DNA of 64,000 nucleotides. Origin: Magicicada septendecula. Lineage: Eukaryota > Arthropoda > Insecta > Hemiptera > Cicadidae. Both the position numbers and the translations under genes were made by a program. The notes below the pieces were generated by a model, which was not told the DNA's origin, did no database searches, and saw only the letters and a list, made by a program, of their open reading frames with translations. Shown here in pieces: positions 46,490-58,277 of this stretch. Location: the NCBI GenBank assembly GCA_034769895.1, contig JAWRYS010001442.1:558001-622000 (forward strand). The letters are read 5' to 3'. How positions within the stretch are numbered: position 1 is the stretch's first letter; every line of letters begins with the position of its first letter.

Positions 46490-48880
46490 GGGACAACACT
46501 ACCCACTCCGCTCTCCGTCTTCGACCCATCAGTGTACTCAATGGTATGTTCCTCGACGTATTCTTGCAGGACTGATATAAACGGGAGTTTCAGTTCAGTG
46601 TGATGGCAAATATTTCTTGCTTCTACTGGCGACATATAGCCGGAAATTCGGTTTGCGAATCAGCCAATGGGGCACTTTGCACAGATCGTGCGCCTGGACC
46701 CTCGGCGCTTCAATGTTGTAGCGCCGGACTGATTCGAAAGCACAAATGCTGGCCGGTCTGGTAAGGGTCGAACGGCAGTCGTATATCCTAGCAAGTCTGT
46801 TGTTCGCCAGCAAAACGTGGTTTATGTGACCAGGGATATTAATATTTTCGCCATATGTCTCAGCAATAGCAGTTGACGTCGTAGGTCTAAGGGCGTCATT
46901 CTTGTTTCACAATACAAGCTTTGTGGAGGGCTAGTGCGGAACGCTCCTGCTGCGTAGCGCACCCTTGCATTTTGAACAGGATTCTTGCTGAAGAGTACAC
47001 CGCGCAACCATAATACGTTTTGGATTACACTAGCGCGGCTTGCAGACGAAATAAAATGTGTTTATCCGCTCCCCAGAACATATGGGAGATGCACCTGATT
47101 GCGTTCATTGAGGATTTGCTCCTCGCAGCCAGATCGTCCACGAGCGCATCCTAAGTTAAATTTTAGTCAAAATTTAGGCCCAGAAATTTGATGACGGGCC
47201 CATAGAGTAGCCGGACATGGTTTATGGTTAACGTCGGGCCCGGGTGCCTCTCTCGCTTTTGACAGAAGTGGACACAGGTCGTCTTTGTTGCCGAGGAAGG
47301 AAAGTCTATGTTGTTTCCATTTTATACCAACGTGTCTATAGCGTCTTACAGTTTATGCCTGATTATGTTCGTTGCTTTGCCTGAGCAGAACAACGAAAGA
47401 TCGTTGACATATAACCACTTCCCAAATGACGTTTTTATACACTCAAAGATCCCGTTGATGGCGACTGTAAAAAATGGAGAGCCCTGAAGTACTCCATTTT
47501 AGAGTTCGTGAGGGATCGACAGCGATTGTCCGGGCTGAACAACACGGAAGTTCCTGTCTCTGAGAAAGCGAGAAAGCTGGAGATAAATTTGCGCAGGTTA
47601 CCCCTAAACCGCCAATAATGAAGTTATTGCATGATATTATATCTCTACGTTTTGTGTTATGGTTTCTACAAATCGAAGAATACTGCAACAATGAGTTTGT
47701 TTGCGATGAGACTGTTCTGAACTCGGTTCTCCAGATAAACTAATTGATCAGTAGTAGAATGGTGTCTCCACACTGGTGTGCGGCCGGAAGGCTATATTTC
47801 TCTGGACACTAGGTGAGCTGGCTGTTTACCATCCTCGCCAATAACTTTTATAGACAGAACATCAACGATACTGGACGATAGTGTTCTCCCTTTCAGTTTA
47901 TCCTTTCCTGCCTTCAGAAGCAGGATGAAGATCGCCCGCTTCCATGTCTTTGCCCTTTGCGTCCGTATGGCGTTATAGAGTGCAGTAATGTAGCTACGGG
48001 TACATCCGGCAGTCGACATATGATGCTGTAAGGAATATCGTCCGCTCCCGCCGCAGTGTCGCCTCCAGCGCGCTCAGTGGACTGCAACTCCCTCATCGTG
48101 ACAGCCACGTTATAGCTCCTGTACCCTTCACATTCAAAGTAAAGGCCGCGTTCGACTTCATCTTTTCCTTAGGAGGAAGTTGAGAGTATAACTTTCTGTA
48201 ATACTGACCTCGACATATGTCGCAGCCAAGCTGCCAGAAATTTCATTGGGGTTGCAAATCAAATCACCATCGTGCTCAATGCATGTAATTCGTTTAAACA
48301 CAGATATGCCAGCAACCGCTCTGATCTTCCATACTTCTGTCACTGGGGTCGACCGTGTTATGGACCAGACGTAGTTTTCCCAGCCCCATCTTTTGCAACG
48401 AGTATTGTTCCACGAACAGCGGTTCGAAGTCGCTTAAAATGTTCGGTCGACGCGCGCTTATAATTGTTTAGGATTCATCGCTTCTCTCTTATTGCGTTTT
48501 CACAGCGTTGTTTCACCACAGTACCGGCGGTTTGGATAAACGATAACCGGTTCGTGAGATATGTTACGAAGCTGTGAAATTGTGTCCCGATAGCATCTAT
48601 AAAACTGTGTCACCTATATTCACACAGACGTTGGTAGGTGTAAAAGCGGCCTGGAAGCCTGTTCAATCAGCACGGTCCACGCGCCATCTTTTCAGCGTGC
48701 GTATAACGCTCTTTGGCGTTCGCGTTGTAATCGGCACAGGGAAGTGCCCGCTCTCATGGATATTCGGGAGCACTCGACGAGTATTCTACTTGCGGCTTTT
48801 CTGATATCCTGGATGGCTGATCCAGCGCAACCGGTTACACTTTCTCAATAAGGGAGGGACTGATTTTCGTGAAGTCACCT
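46490..48880 (-). pseudogene. LINE endonuclease end, reverse transcriptase and RNase H start
   Basis: Recognisable pieces in minus-strand order: HFPVPITTRTPKSVIRTLKRW and KPPVLW (endonuclease C-terminus, about 48770-48520), a linker with ILVAKDGA and SVFKRITCIEHDGDLICNP (about 48400-48240), the reverse transcriptase start ERAGGDTAAGADDIPYSIIC and KRAIFILLLKAGKDK, then LPQGSPF-like and YVND motifs (about 47480 and 47405; YVND replaces the catalytic Y/F-x-D-D, so the site is dead), MTPLDLRRQLLLLRHMAKI (thumb), and IEYTDGSKTESGVG (RNase H start with the first catalytic Asp). Frequent frame changes and stops occur throughout. Confidence 0.78.
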
Positions 48881-50557
48881 TCCTTCCGTCTCACAACAAG
48901 ACACCTCAGGACCGCCAGCGCAGCGGCAGGCAATATCAAGAATCTCTTAGTGTCAACTGTGGAGAAATGTCTCTCTCTCCCTTTACCCTCCGAGGAGGAA
49001 TTTTTTCCTAGGAACCCTCAACCCGAGAATTGTTTTGAGAACCTTCAATCTTGTTCACACGAGTACCGGGAAGTAACAGACTACAGCGGCAGAGCCCTAG
49101 GGTACCACCGCTAGGACTGAATACAACAGGGTGCGGCCTGTTGCCCTGAGGCAATCGTTCGCGACTCACTAACGTAGAACCATCCACCCATTTTCATGAT
49201 CGGTTCCACCGTGGTTACGGTGTGTTTTCAAGCGGTACACACAACCTGCAATCTCACCTACCAGTGCTCTGTATGCTAGCTAAAAATAAGAGCCATTGCA
49301 CGCCCATCACGAGGCCAAGATGGTAGGCAGGGCGTAGGCTTAGATTTCTGGGGGGCATTATTATTATTATTATTATTATTATATTATACCTAATCATAAT
49401 TTCCTTTTTTGTACTAGCTGTTCAGCTTATTTATATTATAAAAAATTTGGTATTATAACCTAAATATCACATAACTTTAATTTCTAATAACAGTAAAATA
49501 TTATTATAAGGTAATATATAATAAAACTAAATGTACAAAGATAAATCCATATTTACAAAGATGCGTTCTGGTCTTTCCTGGCTCACACATTTGGTTATCT
49601 TCTCAACTTCTGTGTCTTTCTCACACGCGGGAAGTCGAATACTTACATACACACACATTTTCTGCTTATTCTTTCTCTATTATGAAATACTATCACTTTA
49701 TCAGATGATAAGATGAAATTAGTTTTTATTGACGAATTCATTGCTAAACACAGCACGGAATAACAAATAACACACAGTGCTAAGAAAAAAATCCGAATTA
49801 CCATGACATTTTTAAACTCAATAAATTTTCATAACACTAAATTTTGCAATCGCTGGCCTATTGTTCCGGAGTGATTCAATTTCCCCCACATCAACGTGAA
49901 TATCCCTATTTCTGTATGGTCCCACACAATAGTGACTGACAACACGTTCGTCTAAGAATATTGTTATGATTAGCTAACACTATTCTCTTAGACCACGACT
50001 TTTACAAACGACGACACTATTCTCTAAATAGTAAAGGAAAAAATGAATAAACATATAGTGTCAAACGAGATAAGCATATAGACTATGTTCCGCACTGTAT
50101 TATACATCACTGTACTCATGTTCTACAAAGCAAGCAAGTAACTTTCAAAATAGTAGAAATGTTTCAGTTTCTTAACCAGCAATTCTTACACAGCTTTCAT
50201 AGACAGGAGCCTGTAAGTTTTGTATTAACGTGACTTATTTTCAGTGCAATTTCATTTCAAGTAACAAATTTTTTTTTCTGTAATGTATTTTTGAAATAAG
50301 AATATTATTATGCTGTGTTAAATTAACGGTCAAGCCACAGTGTTTGGTAGACACACAGTCTCAAAGGGAATAAGCTGTAAAAACCTGTAATGTGCAAGAC
50401 TAAAAAGCCATAACAGAGTTTTGAATGTGTTGTAATATTCTGTCTGTATTCCAATGTGAGAGGCAGCTATAAAATGAGAACGCAGACTACTTCAGGTATA
50501 ACAAATGGTCAGGTGTATTTCTAGGAATTAGATGCCCTTAAGGAAATATGTTAATAT
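48881..50557. other. Mixed GC-richer block (to 49350) then AT-rich DNA
   Basis: 48881-49350 has the base composition of the LINE and may be its 5' region, or the 3' end of another LINE in plus orientation, since it finishes with GGGGGGC followed by an ATT repeat (49357-49382) like a LINE tail. The 81-codon plus frame at 48869-49114 has no recognisable motif. From 49383 to 50557 nothing is recognised. Confidence 0.45.
49357..49382. repeat. (ATT)n microsatellite
   Basis: About nine ATT units at the boundary between GC-richer and AT-rich DNA; a possible LINE 3' tail. Confidence 0.92.
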
Positions 50558-50745
50558 TGTACAACTGTCTTATGAATCGTCGTATTGTACAGTGGAAACA
50601 AAATACACACTCAATTGAAGTCACTAATTACCAGCTTTAATTAGTAACGAATGACAATTTGCATCAACAAGGTACTTTCATACAGATATTGAAGTTAAAT
50701 TTGTCCATACGCAATAATAATGCCAATTATTAGTGTTACGCACTA
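50558..50745 (-). repeat. Partial family-L LTR
   Basis: Starts TGTACAACTGTC and aligns with the copies at 33249 and 12465 (reverse) through CGTCGTATTGTACAGTGGAAAC and CACTAATTACCAGCTTTAATTA, ending near CACTAATTA. The rest of the LTR is missing, and reverse-transcriptase coding begins two bases on, so a deletion seems to have joined LTR and pol. Its orientation agrees with the adjacent minus-strand gypsy remnant. Confidence 0.62.
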
Positions 50746-50746
50746 A

Positions 50747-51400
50747 TTATATCAAAATTAAAATGCTCAGCTTAAGTTGGGTAATATGAATTCTAGTCAG
50801 AAGCCACTTAAGGTTTTCCAGATTGTCTTTGAAAGTCTCCACGATGATTACAACATTGTCTAAATAAACAAGGGAAGTTTTCCATGTCAGGCCTCGGAGG
50901 ACCAGATCCATCAATCTTTCCAATGTTGCTGGTGCATTACAGAGGCCAAATTCCAGGACTTTAAACTGGAAGAGAACACTTGGTGTCAAGGGAGTTGTCG
51001 TTTTGATGCCTTCCTAATGAAGACCCACTTGTCAGTATCCACTCCTCAGGTCCAATGTGGACAACCACTGCGTGTCGAGTGTATCGTCGACGAGAGGTAG
51101 TGGATATCAGCCTCCCTTTGTCACGCCATATAACCTCCGGTATTCTACACAGAAACGTATTTCAACGTCTTTCGTCGGTACCAGGACCACCCGAGAAGAC
51201 CAAGCACTTGACGAAGTCTCGATTATTCTCTCTGTCAACATGTCCTGTACTACTCGTGACATTTCCACTAGCTTAGCTTATGGAGGTCTTCAAGGAGGTT
51301 CGCGTATAGGTTTTGTATGCACGGTATTCGTGCAATGTTGTACAAGAGAGTTTCTTCCTAATGACTGGCCTTAAACTGCAAAATCATTTTCAATATCAGA
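50747..51400 (-). pseudogene. Gypsy reverse transcriptase remnant
   Basis: Minus-strand pieces include SAWSSRVVLVPTKD, IRFCVEYRRL, LSTLDLRSGY, FKVLEFGLCNAPATLERLMD and SLVYLDNVVI. These are the successive reverse-transcriptase blocks. The catalytic YLDD is YLDN here. Stops interrupt the start of the domain; the last 80 codons (50989-50747) are open. Confidence 0.82.
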
Positions 51401-51644
51401 CAAAATAACTGTCTGAGTTCTTTTACCTCAGTATTACAGAGATCGTCACAAGATCTGTTCAGCAATTCCTCAAGTTCATCTGGTAATTTTGAAGTTGCGT
51501 CATTCCGGCTACCCAGGCTTCAGAAGACATTTTACCTTGGTGTGAACTGCTTTTTAAAGTGACTGATCAAAAATATTCGTCATTCTAACGGGTACATTTC
51601 CGGTATTACTAAACTTCTGGCAATTATTATGCCCGCTGTGCTGC

Positions 51645-52250
51645 CTATCTGAGGTCTGAAGATAGAAAACCGATTGCCCTAGTATCTACCTCGGCTCTAA
51701 CCATGACAATTTCTTCGGAGTGTAGCGGTATAGTTACGGCCATTGATTTTTTGACCAGTTTGTTGTGGAGTACATCATCTCTTCTTCTCCGATTTTCAAG
51801 ACATTGTTTTTGAAGTCGATTGCATAACGTCCACCAAAAGAAATGTTTTATCCACAATGTCTGCAACAAGTACGTGGTGATCAAAGTCGACAAACGAACA
51901 GGTGTATCTCCACTTTTCCATTCACTTATAAAGGCCTTCCAGTAACTCTTTGCAAGCAGCAAGAGTACCAGATTGGTATGAGAATTTTCAACACATCAGG
52001 ACACACAGTGGAGACAATGGCACCTGTGTCAACAATAATCGAGACTTTCTTGGACGAATCCGGTAACTACCATGCTACCGCTATTTTTCTGAAGTGTAGA
52101 AATTGCATATTGTCTAGGGACTTCGTTCCTCCAGTTAGACAGTACACGTCCCATTGTACCGACTACTGCTCATTTTCCCTGATACTGAATTCTGGATCGA
52201 CAATCACGTTGTAGATGTCCAGGTTTCGCATATCTATAACACTTCGGTCT
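51645..52250 (-). pseudogene. Gypsy zinc knuckle and aspartic protease remnant
   Basis: Near 52240-52200 the minus strand gives CYRYAKPGHLQRDC, a CCHC knuckle whose second cysteine is changed to tyrosine. Near 52045-51995 it gives SIIVDTGAIVSTVCPD, the protease active site (DTGA, with the Asp near 52030). A later acidic/hydrophobic segment with EIVMVRAEVDTRAIG lies at 51720-51650. Several frame changes separate these. Confidence 0.75.
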
Positions 52251-52899
52251 TCCATCCTTTCTTTCTTTATACTGTGGTGCCGATTGTTGGGTGTCTGTTC
52301 CTTTTTCTTCTTCCTTTTCATCGTCTATGCCATCGCGATCTTTTAGCGCTCATGCTATGGTTTACTCAAACAGACTCTGACTTAGTGGCCTCAAACTGTA
52401 AATCATGTACCAAGGCGTCCGCACTATTCTAGTGTCTTGCCATTCGTAAACCTTGTTGTAGTTCACTGTCTCTGAAACCATGAGTAAATGTCTGCATTCC
52501 AAACCTCAGTCAAAAGTCTCCTGGTACTTCAGGATAAATCAGTCCGTTGATGCTTGCTTCGAACTCTTGAAGACTCTTCCCGGAATGTTGTCTTGCTTTC
52601 AACTGAGTGCACTACATATCTCGCAAATGTTTATCACCATACGGTATGCAAGTCTAGAGCCTGGCTCTCAGGTGACACTTTCCGTAGTAGCTCTGCGTCA
52701 GGTCCTATTACAGCGGAAACGAGTAAAACTGCCTTTACTCCTTCCAATGATTTTGGGCAGACCGCGGCTTCGCATTACCGAGGATACGTCGTTAAGTGAT
52801 GATTCCATCAAATATTGGTGCCTTCACTTAAACTACCCCAATCACAGGCAAAGTGATTTTATGTATTGTCTTATTTTCTGCTTCTTTTCCTTTATTTAT

Positions 52900-53343
52900 C
52901 ACAGCCAGTTCAGTAATTATTTTGATACTATGCCTGTGTTTTCATGAATTGTTCGACTTCACTTTTAATTTGTTCTCTTATACTTGAAATTGTGTCTTTT
53001 ATAGTCTCCACATACTCTTCTACTTTAGCCATTTTATTTTACATAGATTTTTCTATGTCAGATATTCTACTACTTTTGTTACTAAGTTCACTTTATAATA
53101 AACCTAATTCTGCGGCGGTATGTTCTTGCAACTGCTGTTGCATCTGCTACTGTATCAACGCTTTGATTTCACCTGTTTCACGCTTACATTACTGTGCTCC
53201 CTGTCTGCATTTCTCATCTTGTCGTTTTTCTGCTCCTTCCGCCTACTGTCGTCGTTTTCTTCTGTCTCTTCAACCTCTTGTGGTCGTTCTGCTTTTTGTT
53301 GTTCCTGTGTTTTTGGTAGCAGCGCTTGGGAAGCTTCCATCAT
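52900..53343 (-). pseudogene. Gypsy gag N-terminal coiled coil, broken
   Basis: The 62-codon open frame from 53343 is rich in E, K, Q and R. The coiled-coil pattern then carries on in another frame to about 52945 (for example MAKVEEYVETIKDTISSI), interrupted by a TAG and two further stops. Plus-strand frames of 83 and 190 codons over the same bases are shadows. Confidence 0.62.
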
Positions 53344-53345
53344 CT

Positions 53346-55771
53346 ACCTGCTATTCATGTTTACAGATTAACTACAACGTACACTATTCTTGTACAAAGT
53401 GTACTCTGTTTCCATTGCCAAAATTTACTAAAATTTTGAAAAATAAGTGTATAAAAATCTATAGTCATTTACCAAAGCAACAGTTGTTGAGTTACAAACA
53501 TTATAAACTAGTTTAGCGGATAGTATTTATTGATATTAGCTAAGTATACTAACTTAATCATTAGAATGCTAAACGTTTGCAACTTGCTTTTATGAAAACA
53601 TAAAGTAGTTACTTAAAATAAAAAATGATAAGTGTGTTTTTATTTTAATTTTCATTGCCTTTATAAAAGGAGTGGCAGCACTGAAATTCATGAAATAGTA
53701 AAAACAAAAGAAATGTGCTGGCGCGCGCGCGAAATCTGTAATTTTTTAACTACCGACAAAACTTTTCAAGGCGCTTGTTATGATAATACCTTGTCTCGAG
53801 ACTCCTTTGTGTATCACTAATTTTTTCATATCAGGATACTATTTATTTAGGCAACTACGTATACACCAATATATTTTATATCAAAAATAAAAGAAACAAT
53901 TATTTTACGAACCGACGTCTCACTATCAAATTTAGGTTCATACAACTGTCAAGTTTTCTTTCAGTCCAGTTTTCTTTTCTCACTTTCGACAACTTCCGTA
54001 CATATTTCCTGCACCCAAAGTATTTTTCCAATTGTATCAACCGACGCCACTATTTCTTCTTTCTCTGTTGTTTCGCTTCAACAACAGAGGCTTGAGACTC
54101 TACCTCTTATGTCTGTAAACTCTTTATCTGTTTGTACGTAAAGTTACTTTCTCTTTTTAAACCCTTTGTTAATCTAGTTTATTTTGCACCAAATCTCTTG
54201 CTTACTGGTTCAGCATCCTAGTAAATACACTTAATATTTACAAGCATTTACTTTACTCTATTTAGTCCTTTAGTACATCTAATCTGTATATCCCATTCTT
54301 ATGTCTTCTCCTTCCTTTACACTTATTTTTAATCCATAAACTTTCACCCGATGTATCTATAAACGTAACAGTGTCTGAATAGTTAATAATACAGTAATAT
54401 CATCATTATCGACCGATGATAATAGTTTACTTTTACTTTTCTTATCTACCTTTTTACTTCACCTGAAAAATTATTAGCCACGTATTGTACGTACATGTGA
54501 GCCAAACTCGACGACAAGAAACGTCCTTATCTTACTCCAGGAAACGTGAAAATCAACTTAGTTATACCAATTGTTACATGCAGCGAAATTTATTTAAACG
54601 TGATTTACGGCGATGTAACTATTTGCTTGTGACTTTTTTATCCAGGTATCTTCTTGTTCATACATGTATACATAAGTATGAGTGGATTCTAAGACGTAAT
54701 TATTAACACACTTTGGGTGGTAACCTTTTTTCTATTTTAACTTAATTTATTTATTTATTACAAATAGTGATCAATAATGTTTAACTATATGCTTATTATC
54801 TCTTTATTACTAAAACAGTATGAATACACACGACTTTGTATTTTTTTGGGCCCTGTATTTTCTGAGACTTACGAAACCTGCCTAGATTCTGCTGTTTATG
54901 TGCACATTTCACACGAACGCACCGGTAGTTATTGCTTCTCATAATCTAGAAGCTATTGGCCTCGTTAATACTATCTATCTAACAAAATTTAATCAGCTGG
55001 AATGGAATTTTTTTTAAACATAAGCTATTATCTTGTAAACATCACCATCAAAGTTATAGTCGTTGTTGTTATCGTCGCTTAATTCATCACCATTAGCGTC
55101 CTTATCATCATCATCAACAACACCACCACAGTCATTATCTTCAGTTACAAAATATATAGACGTATCTACATTTTCAAATGATGTCCACTCAAGTGTCCGT
55201 TAACTCAAAGACGTTATGTTCTTTATTTTAAGTGTTACTGTGTTATAAGCATTGTATATAGATATTAAACGTTATGTTTTCCTCAAACATGGCTTTTATT
55301 TCTTTCATCAGTAAACTAAAAACCAAAAAACCGTTGTCACCTAACATCACAAATGAAAACAACACGTATTTTCGCTTTGCATTACGAAATAGGACAATAT
55401 ATAATTAATAGGTTACACGTCTACTTTTCCACATCGTAATATACAGATACAATCGCATATTAAGAAAACCTAAAATGTACTGCACGAACGGATAAAGGTA
55501 CAGTTACGATGTCGCTAAATAGTATTTGTTTATTTACTTGTTACTATGGTAATTAATTCAGGTCTCCATGTTGTTTTTGACATATTTATACGCGTCAACA
55601 AAAGGCTATAATTAAAAGGGCATAAATCGTTCGAATTGGGCGGAGTATCAAATTTCAAGATAGACAGTGTTTTACCTTGTGTCAAAGGTTACCTGTGCAA
55701 ACGTTGGTGGCAACCGGTATAACACTGTAGATTTGTATTCAATACAAAGAAATCCTCTGACTTCGAGTTAT

Positions 55772-55772
<1 letters not shown>
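53346..55772. other. Unassigned AT-rich DNA with one dispersed repeat
   Basis: No gene recognised. The segment 54897-54983 (GCACATTTCACACGAACGCACCGG...CTATTGGCCTCG...ATCTAAC) is a diverged partner of 11832-11915. The frame at 53632-53820 contains a CG-repeat-derived stretch and no motif. Confidence 0.5.
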
Positions 55773-55850
<78 letters not shown>

Positions 55851-55890
55851 ATAATAATATAACAATATATATACATACATATATATATAT
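55773..55890. repeat. (CA)n microsatellite followed by AT-rich tract
   Basis: About 38 CA units (55773-55848), the longest microsatellite in the window, followed by ATA and TATA-rich sequence. The His-Thr and Val-Cys repeat frames over it are artefacts. Confidence 0.95.
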
Positions 55891-55892
55891 AT

Positions 55893-58277
55893 TGTTACAA
55901 CACCAAAAGCAGCCCAAATACCAGAAAAGAACTATACAGAATTAACTATATTAAATGAAGGAAAGTAAAATGACTATGGCGAGACAAATGACCATGACCC
56001 AACCCAAGTGATTGACCCAATAAAGACAATAAAATGAGAAGGTATAAACTAAACTAATGATAAAAAATCACAAATAAATAATAAATATCTAGTAACGAGC
56101 ATTAAATAAAATAATCTAAGTTAAAGTACACTAACCATAATATGTAAGTGAAACCATTATTAATAGATAATGTATGTTGTTAATAATTTTATGATGATAA
56201 GAAAACCAAAACATAAAAATGTTGACAGACTAACTATAAATTTGTGTATAAAAAAGTAAAAACCCAAGAGTGAGAGATAGGTAGGAAGTGACAGTGATAA
56301 ACGGTGTAAGTGTTAGAAGTGAGAAAATAAACAATTCATAATTATAAGGAAAAGGAAACAAAGGTAATAAAACAGATTTTAAAAGATGGATAGACAACTA
56401 ATGTCATAGTGTTAAATAATAATAAACTAGTACTATGAGTGCAATGAAAATAAAACATCCTATGTTAACAAAAATATTCAAAGGGATGATTACCAAGATA
56501 GAATAAGTGGTGTTATAATGTTATTCACCAAGATTGTTATATGTTTAATTAAAAGAGTTGAGTTTGTAAGAAGGAATATGGCTGAAAAATGAACAGACCA
56601 TAAACCTATTTTTGTGTTATGTTTTATTAAGTGATAAACAAGTTGTAAGGAATGGCAATATATACGTAAGGAGATACATTTTACAAACATAGTATTAATC
56701 ATTAGAGTAAAGACAGAAAAAAATAAGAGAATAACAGACAAGCAGAGATTTTGTAAATTAATAAGAACATTCAATAATTGTAGAACAGCCCAAATTAATT
56801 CAAAAGGTAAATAAGTCATAAGTGACACCAATCAAAACATATGTAAATGAAAAATAATCTCTAATTTGTGTAAAACAAGAAGTTATAGCCAATTACTGCT
56901 TAGGCCTATAAAATGCCTAACTGTATAAATCCAAAATAAACAAGTTGTAAGACATTAACTATTGTATTAGAAAATTCAGTGCTAGTACCTCATTAATTAC
57001 AATTAGTGAAACATAATAAGATGTCAGAATTAGAATAAAAACTTAAAATAAGGAAAATATGTAATAGTATAATATTAGCATTTTGTCAAAACTTTAATAC
57101 ATGAACAAACCCAGCTTTGTGGGATGTCAAAATAATCTTTGAAAGAAAATAGAAACAGTTATGTTAATATCTAATACATTGATAAGAAGACCGAAGAATA
57201 ATAGCCATTAGAAAATATTTATTCATTTTGAACAAAAATTCAAATAGCATAACAATAGATGAAAATGTATACAACCAATGGGAGTATAGGTGGTTGCCAT
57301 AACAACGGAACGTTATTATATTTAATTCCGTTATAAAACATTAGCCCATTATTGACGATCAAGAGAGACGGAAGCCAAACCATATTCGACTCAATTATTA
57401 ATGAAAATAGTTATAAATACTGCTAAATTTAATGAGATGTGGATTCAAGAAGACGAACAAGGAACTATTTAAACCAAGAGAGCTATTGAACCAAATTTTA
57501 ATAGTTAAAAAATAATTTAAAAATCCAAATTAATTGAAAAAGAAGCCAGATGAAATCAAAAGTACAAATGATGGAAGATTGATGATTGTATCAGCCCAAC
57601 CTAAATAACCACAGTGACTCATCATCATAAATCGACCAGATTTTGTTCAGTATATCTGAATTACCGGAATTTACGAACTAAATTAATAAACTTGTCTCAC
57701 AAAACAAAAAACTCTCACTCCGAACTTGATAACTAAATTTCTTTCAAGGATTGATTGATAATAAAAATTAAACTTGTATGTAAACATAAAATAACCTATG
57801 TGCGAAGTATGAATTATTAGCACACACTTTTCAACACTCAAAAAACGAATTGTATTTAAACATTAATAGCATATAAGTCCCACTGATATAAGGTGGTGTA
57901 CTTGATTAACATCTTGTTATTTAATTTTTTTCGTAATCAAAAGAACTCATTGACAGAATAGCTTGTGTAAATAAACAATATTAGCGGCCATCATGTTCTC
58001 GAACAACTGCTGTCACCTTAGCCAAACTTGAGATATAGTCTGTTTATTACCGGAGCAACATTATTTTATAATATTATATTTTTGTATCTAAATGATTAAT
58101 TATTAAATATTTCAAACGTTAATAAACTAGTATTGATTAGTAATAACCGTCCTTTATTTCATATGAATTGTATTAGAAAGTTTGTGCATTTTAGTATAAC
58201 GTGTCGGCTACGTTATAATCCAGGGAACCCGTGATAATTGACTCTAGCCAATTATACAGGCTGCCTACGTTGTAACA
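55893..58277. repeat. LTR-like block with 9-bp perfect terminal inverted repeats
   Basis: The block begins TGTTACAAC and ends GTTGTAACA, a perfect 9-base inversion with TG/CA ends, 2,385 bases apart. Like the element at 24057-27236 it is purine-rich on the plus strand, then moderately GC-richer near 57300-58050. No target duplication is visible (ATAT left, AACT right), which could reflect change in the adjoining microsatellite, an attached but unrecognised interior, or a chance pairing of ends. The first nine bases equal the start of the gypsy LTR at 59319. The 113-codon minus frame (56831-56490) is hydrophobic without motifs. Confidence 0.42.

Larger units (their letters stand above)
42945..48880 (-). 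mobile_element. Decayed LINE of the I/R1/jockey group, split by a solo LTR
   Basis: Minus-strand order is endonuclease end (about 48850-48500), reverse transcriptase (48430-46950), RNase H start (46570-46490), a 2.65 kb inserted LTR (43839-46484), RNase H end (43838-43560) and a 3' part ending in an ATT/ATA-rich tail near 42945-42980. RNase H after reverse transcriptase is the I/R1-type layout. Many stops and frameshifts show that the copy is old. The 5' end is not clear; similarity to endonuclease fades near 48.9 kb. GC content is well above the flanks, as usual for coding remnants here. Confidence 0.75.
50747..53345 (-). mobile_element. Decayed Ty3/gypsy retrotransposon, gag to reverse transcriptase
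   Basis: Minus-strand order is gag start (ATG at 53343), coiled coil, zinc knuckle, protease, reverse transcriptase, which is the Ty3/gypsy arrangement. RNase H and integrase are missing: the frame stops at the partial LTR at 50745. Stops and frameshifts occur throughout, so the copy is old. No 5' LTR or primer site was identified to the right of 53345. Confidence 0.77.

Noticed and set aside
52944-53516. 190-codon plus-strand frame, the longest plus frame nearby, hydrophobic and Cys-rich
   Set aside because: Antisense to the gag coiled coil of a decayed gypsy element; Leu/Cys/Ser richness is what reversed Glu/Lys/Gln codons give.
55667-55945. His-Thr repeat protein and its Val-Cys counterpart
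   Set aside because: Both are translations of the (CA)n microsatellite.
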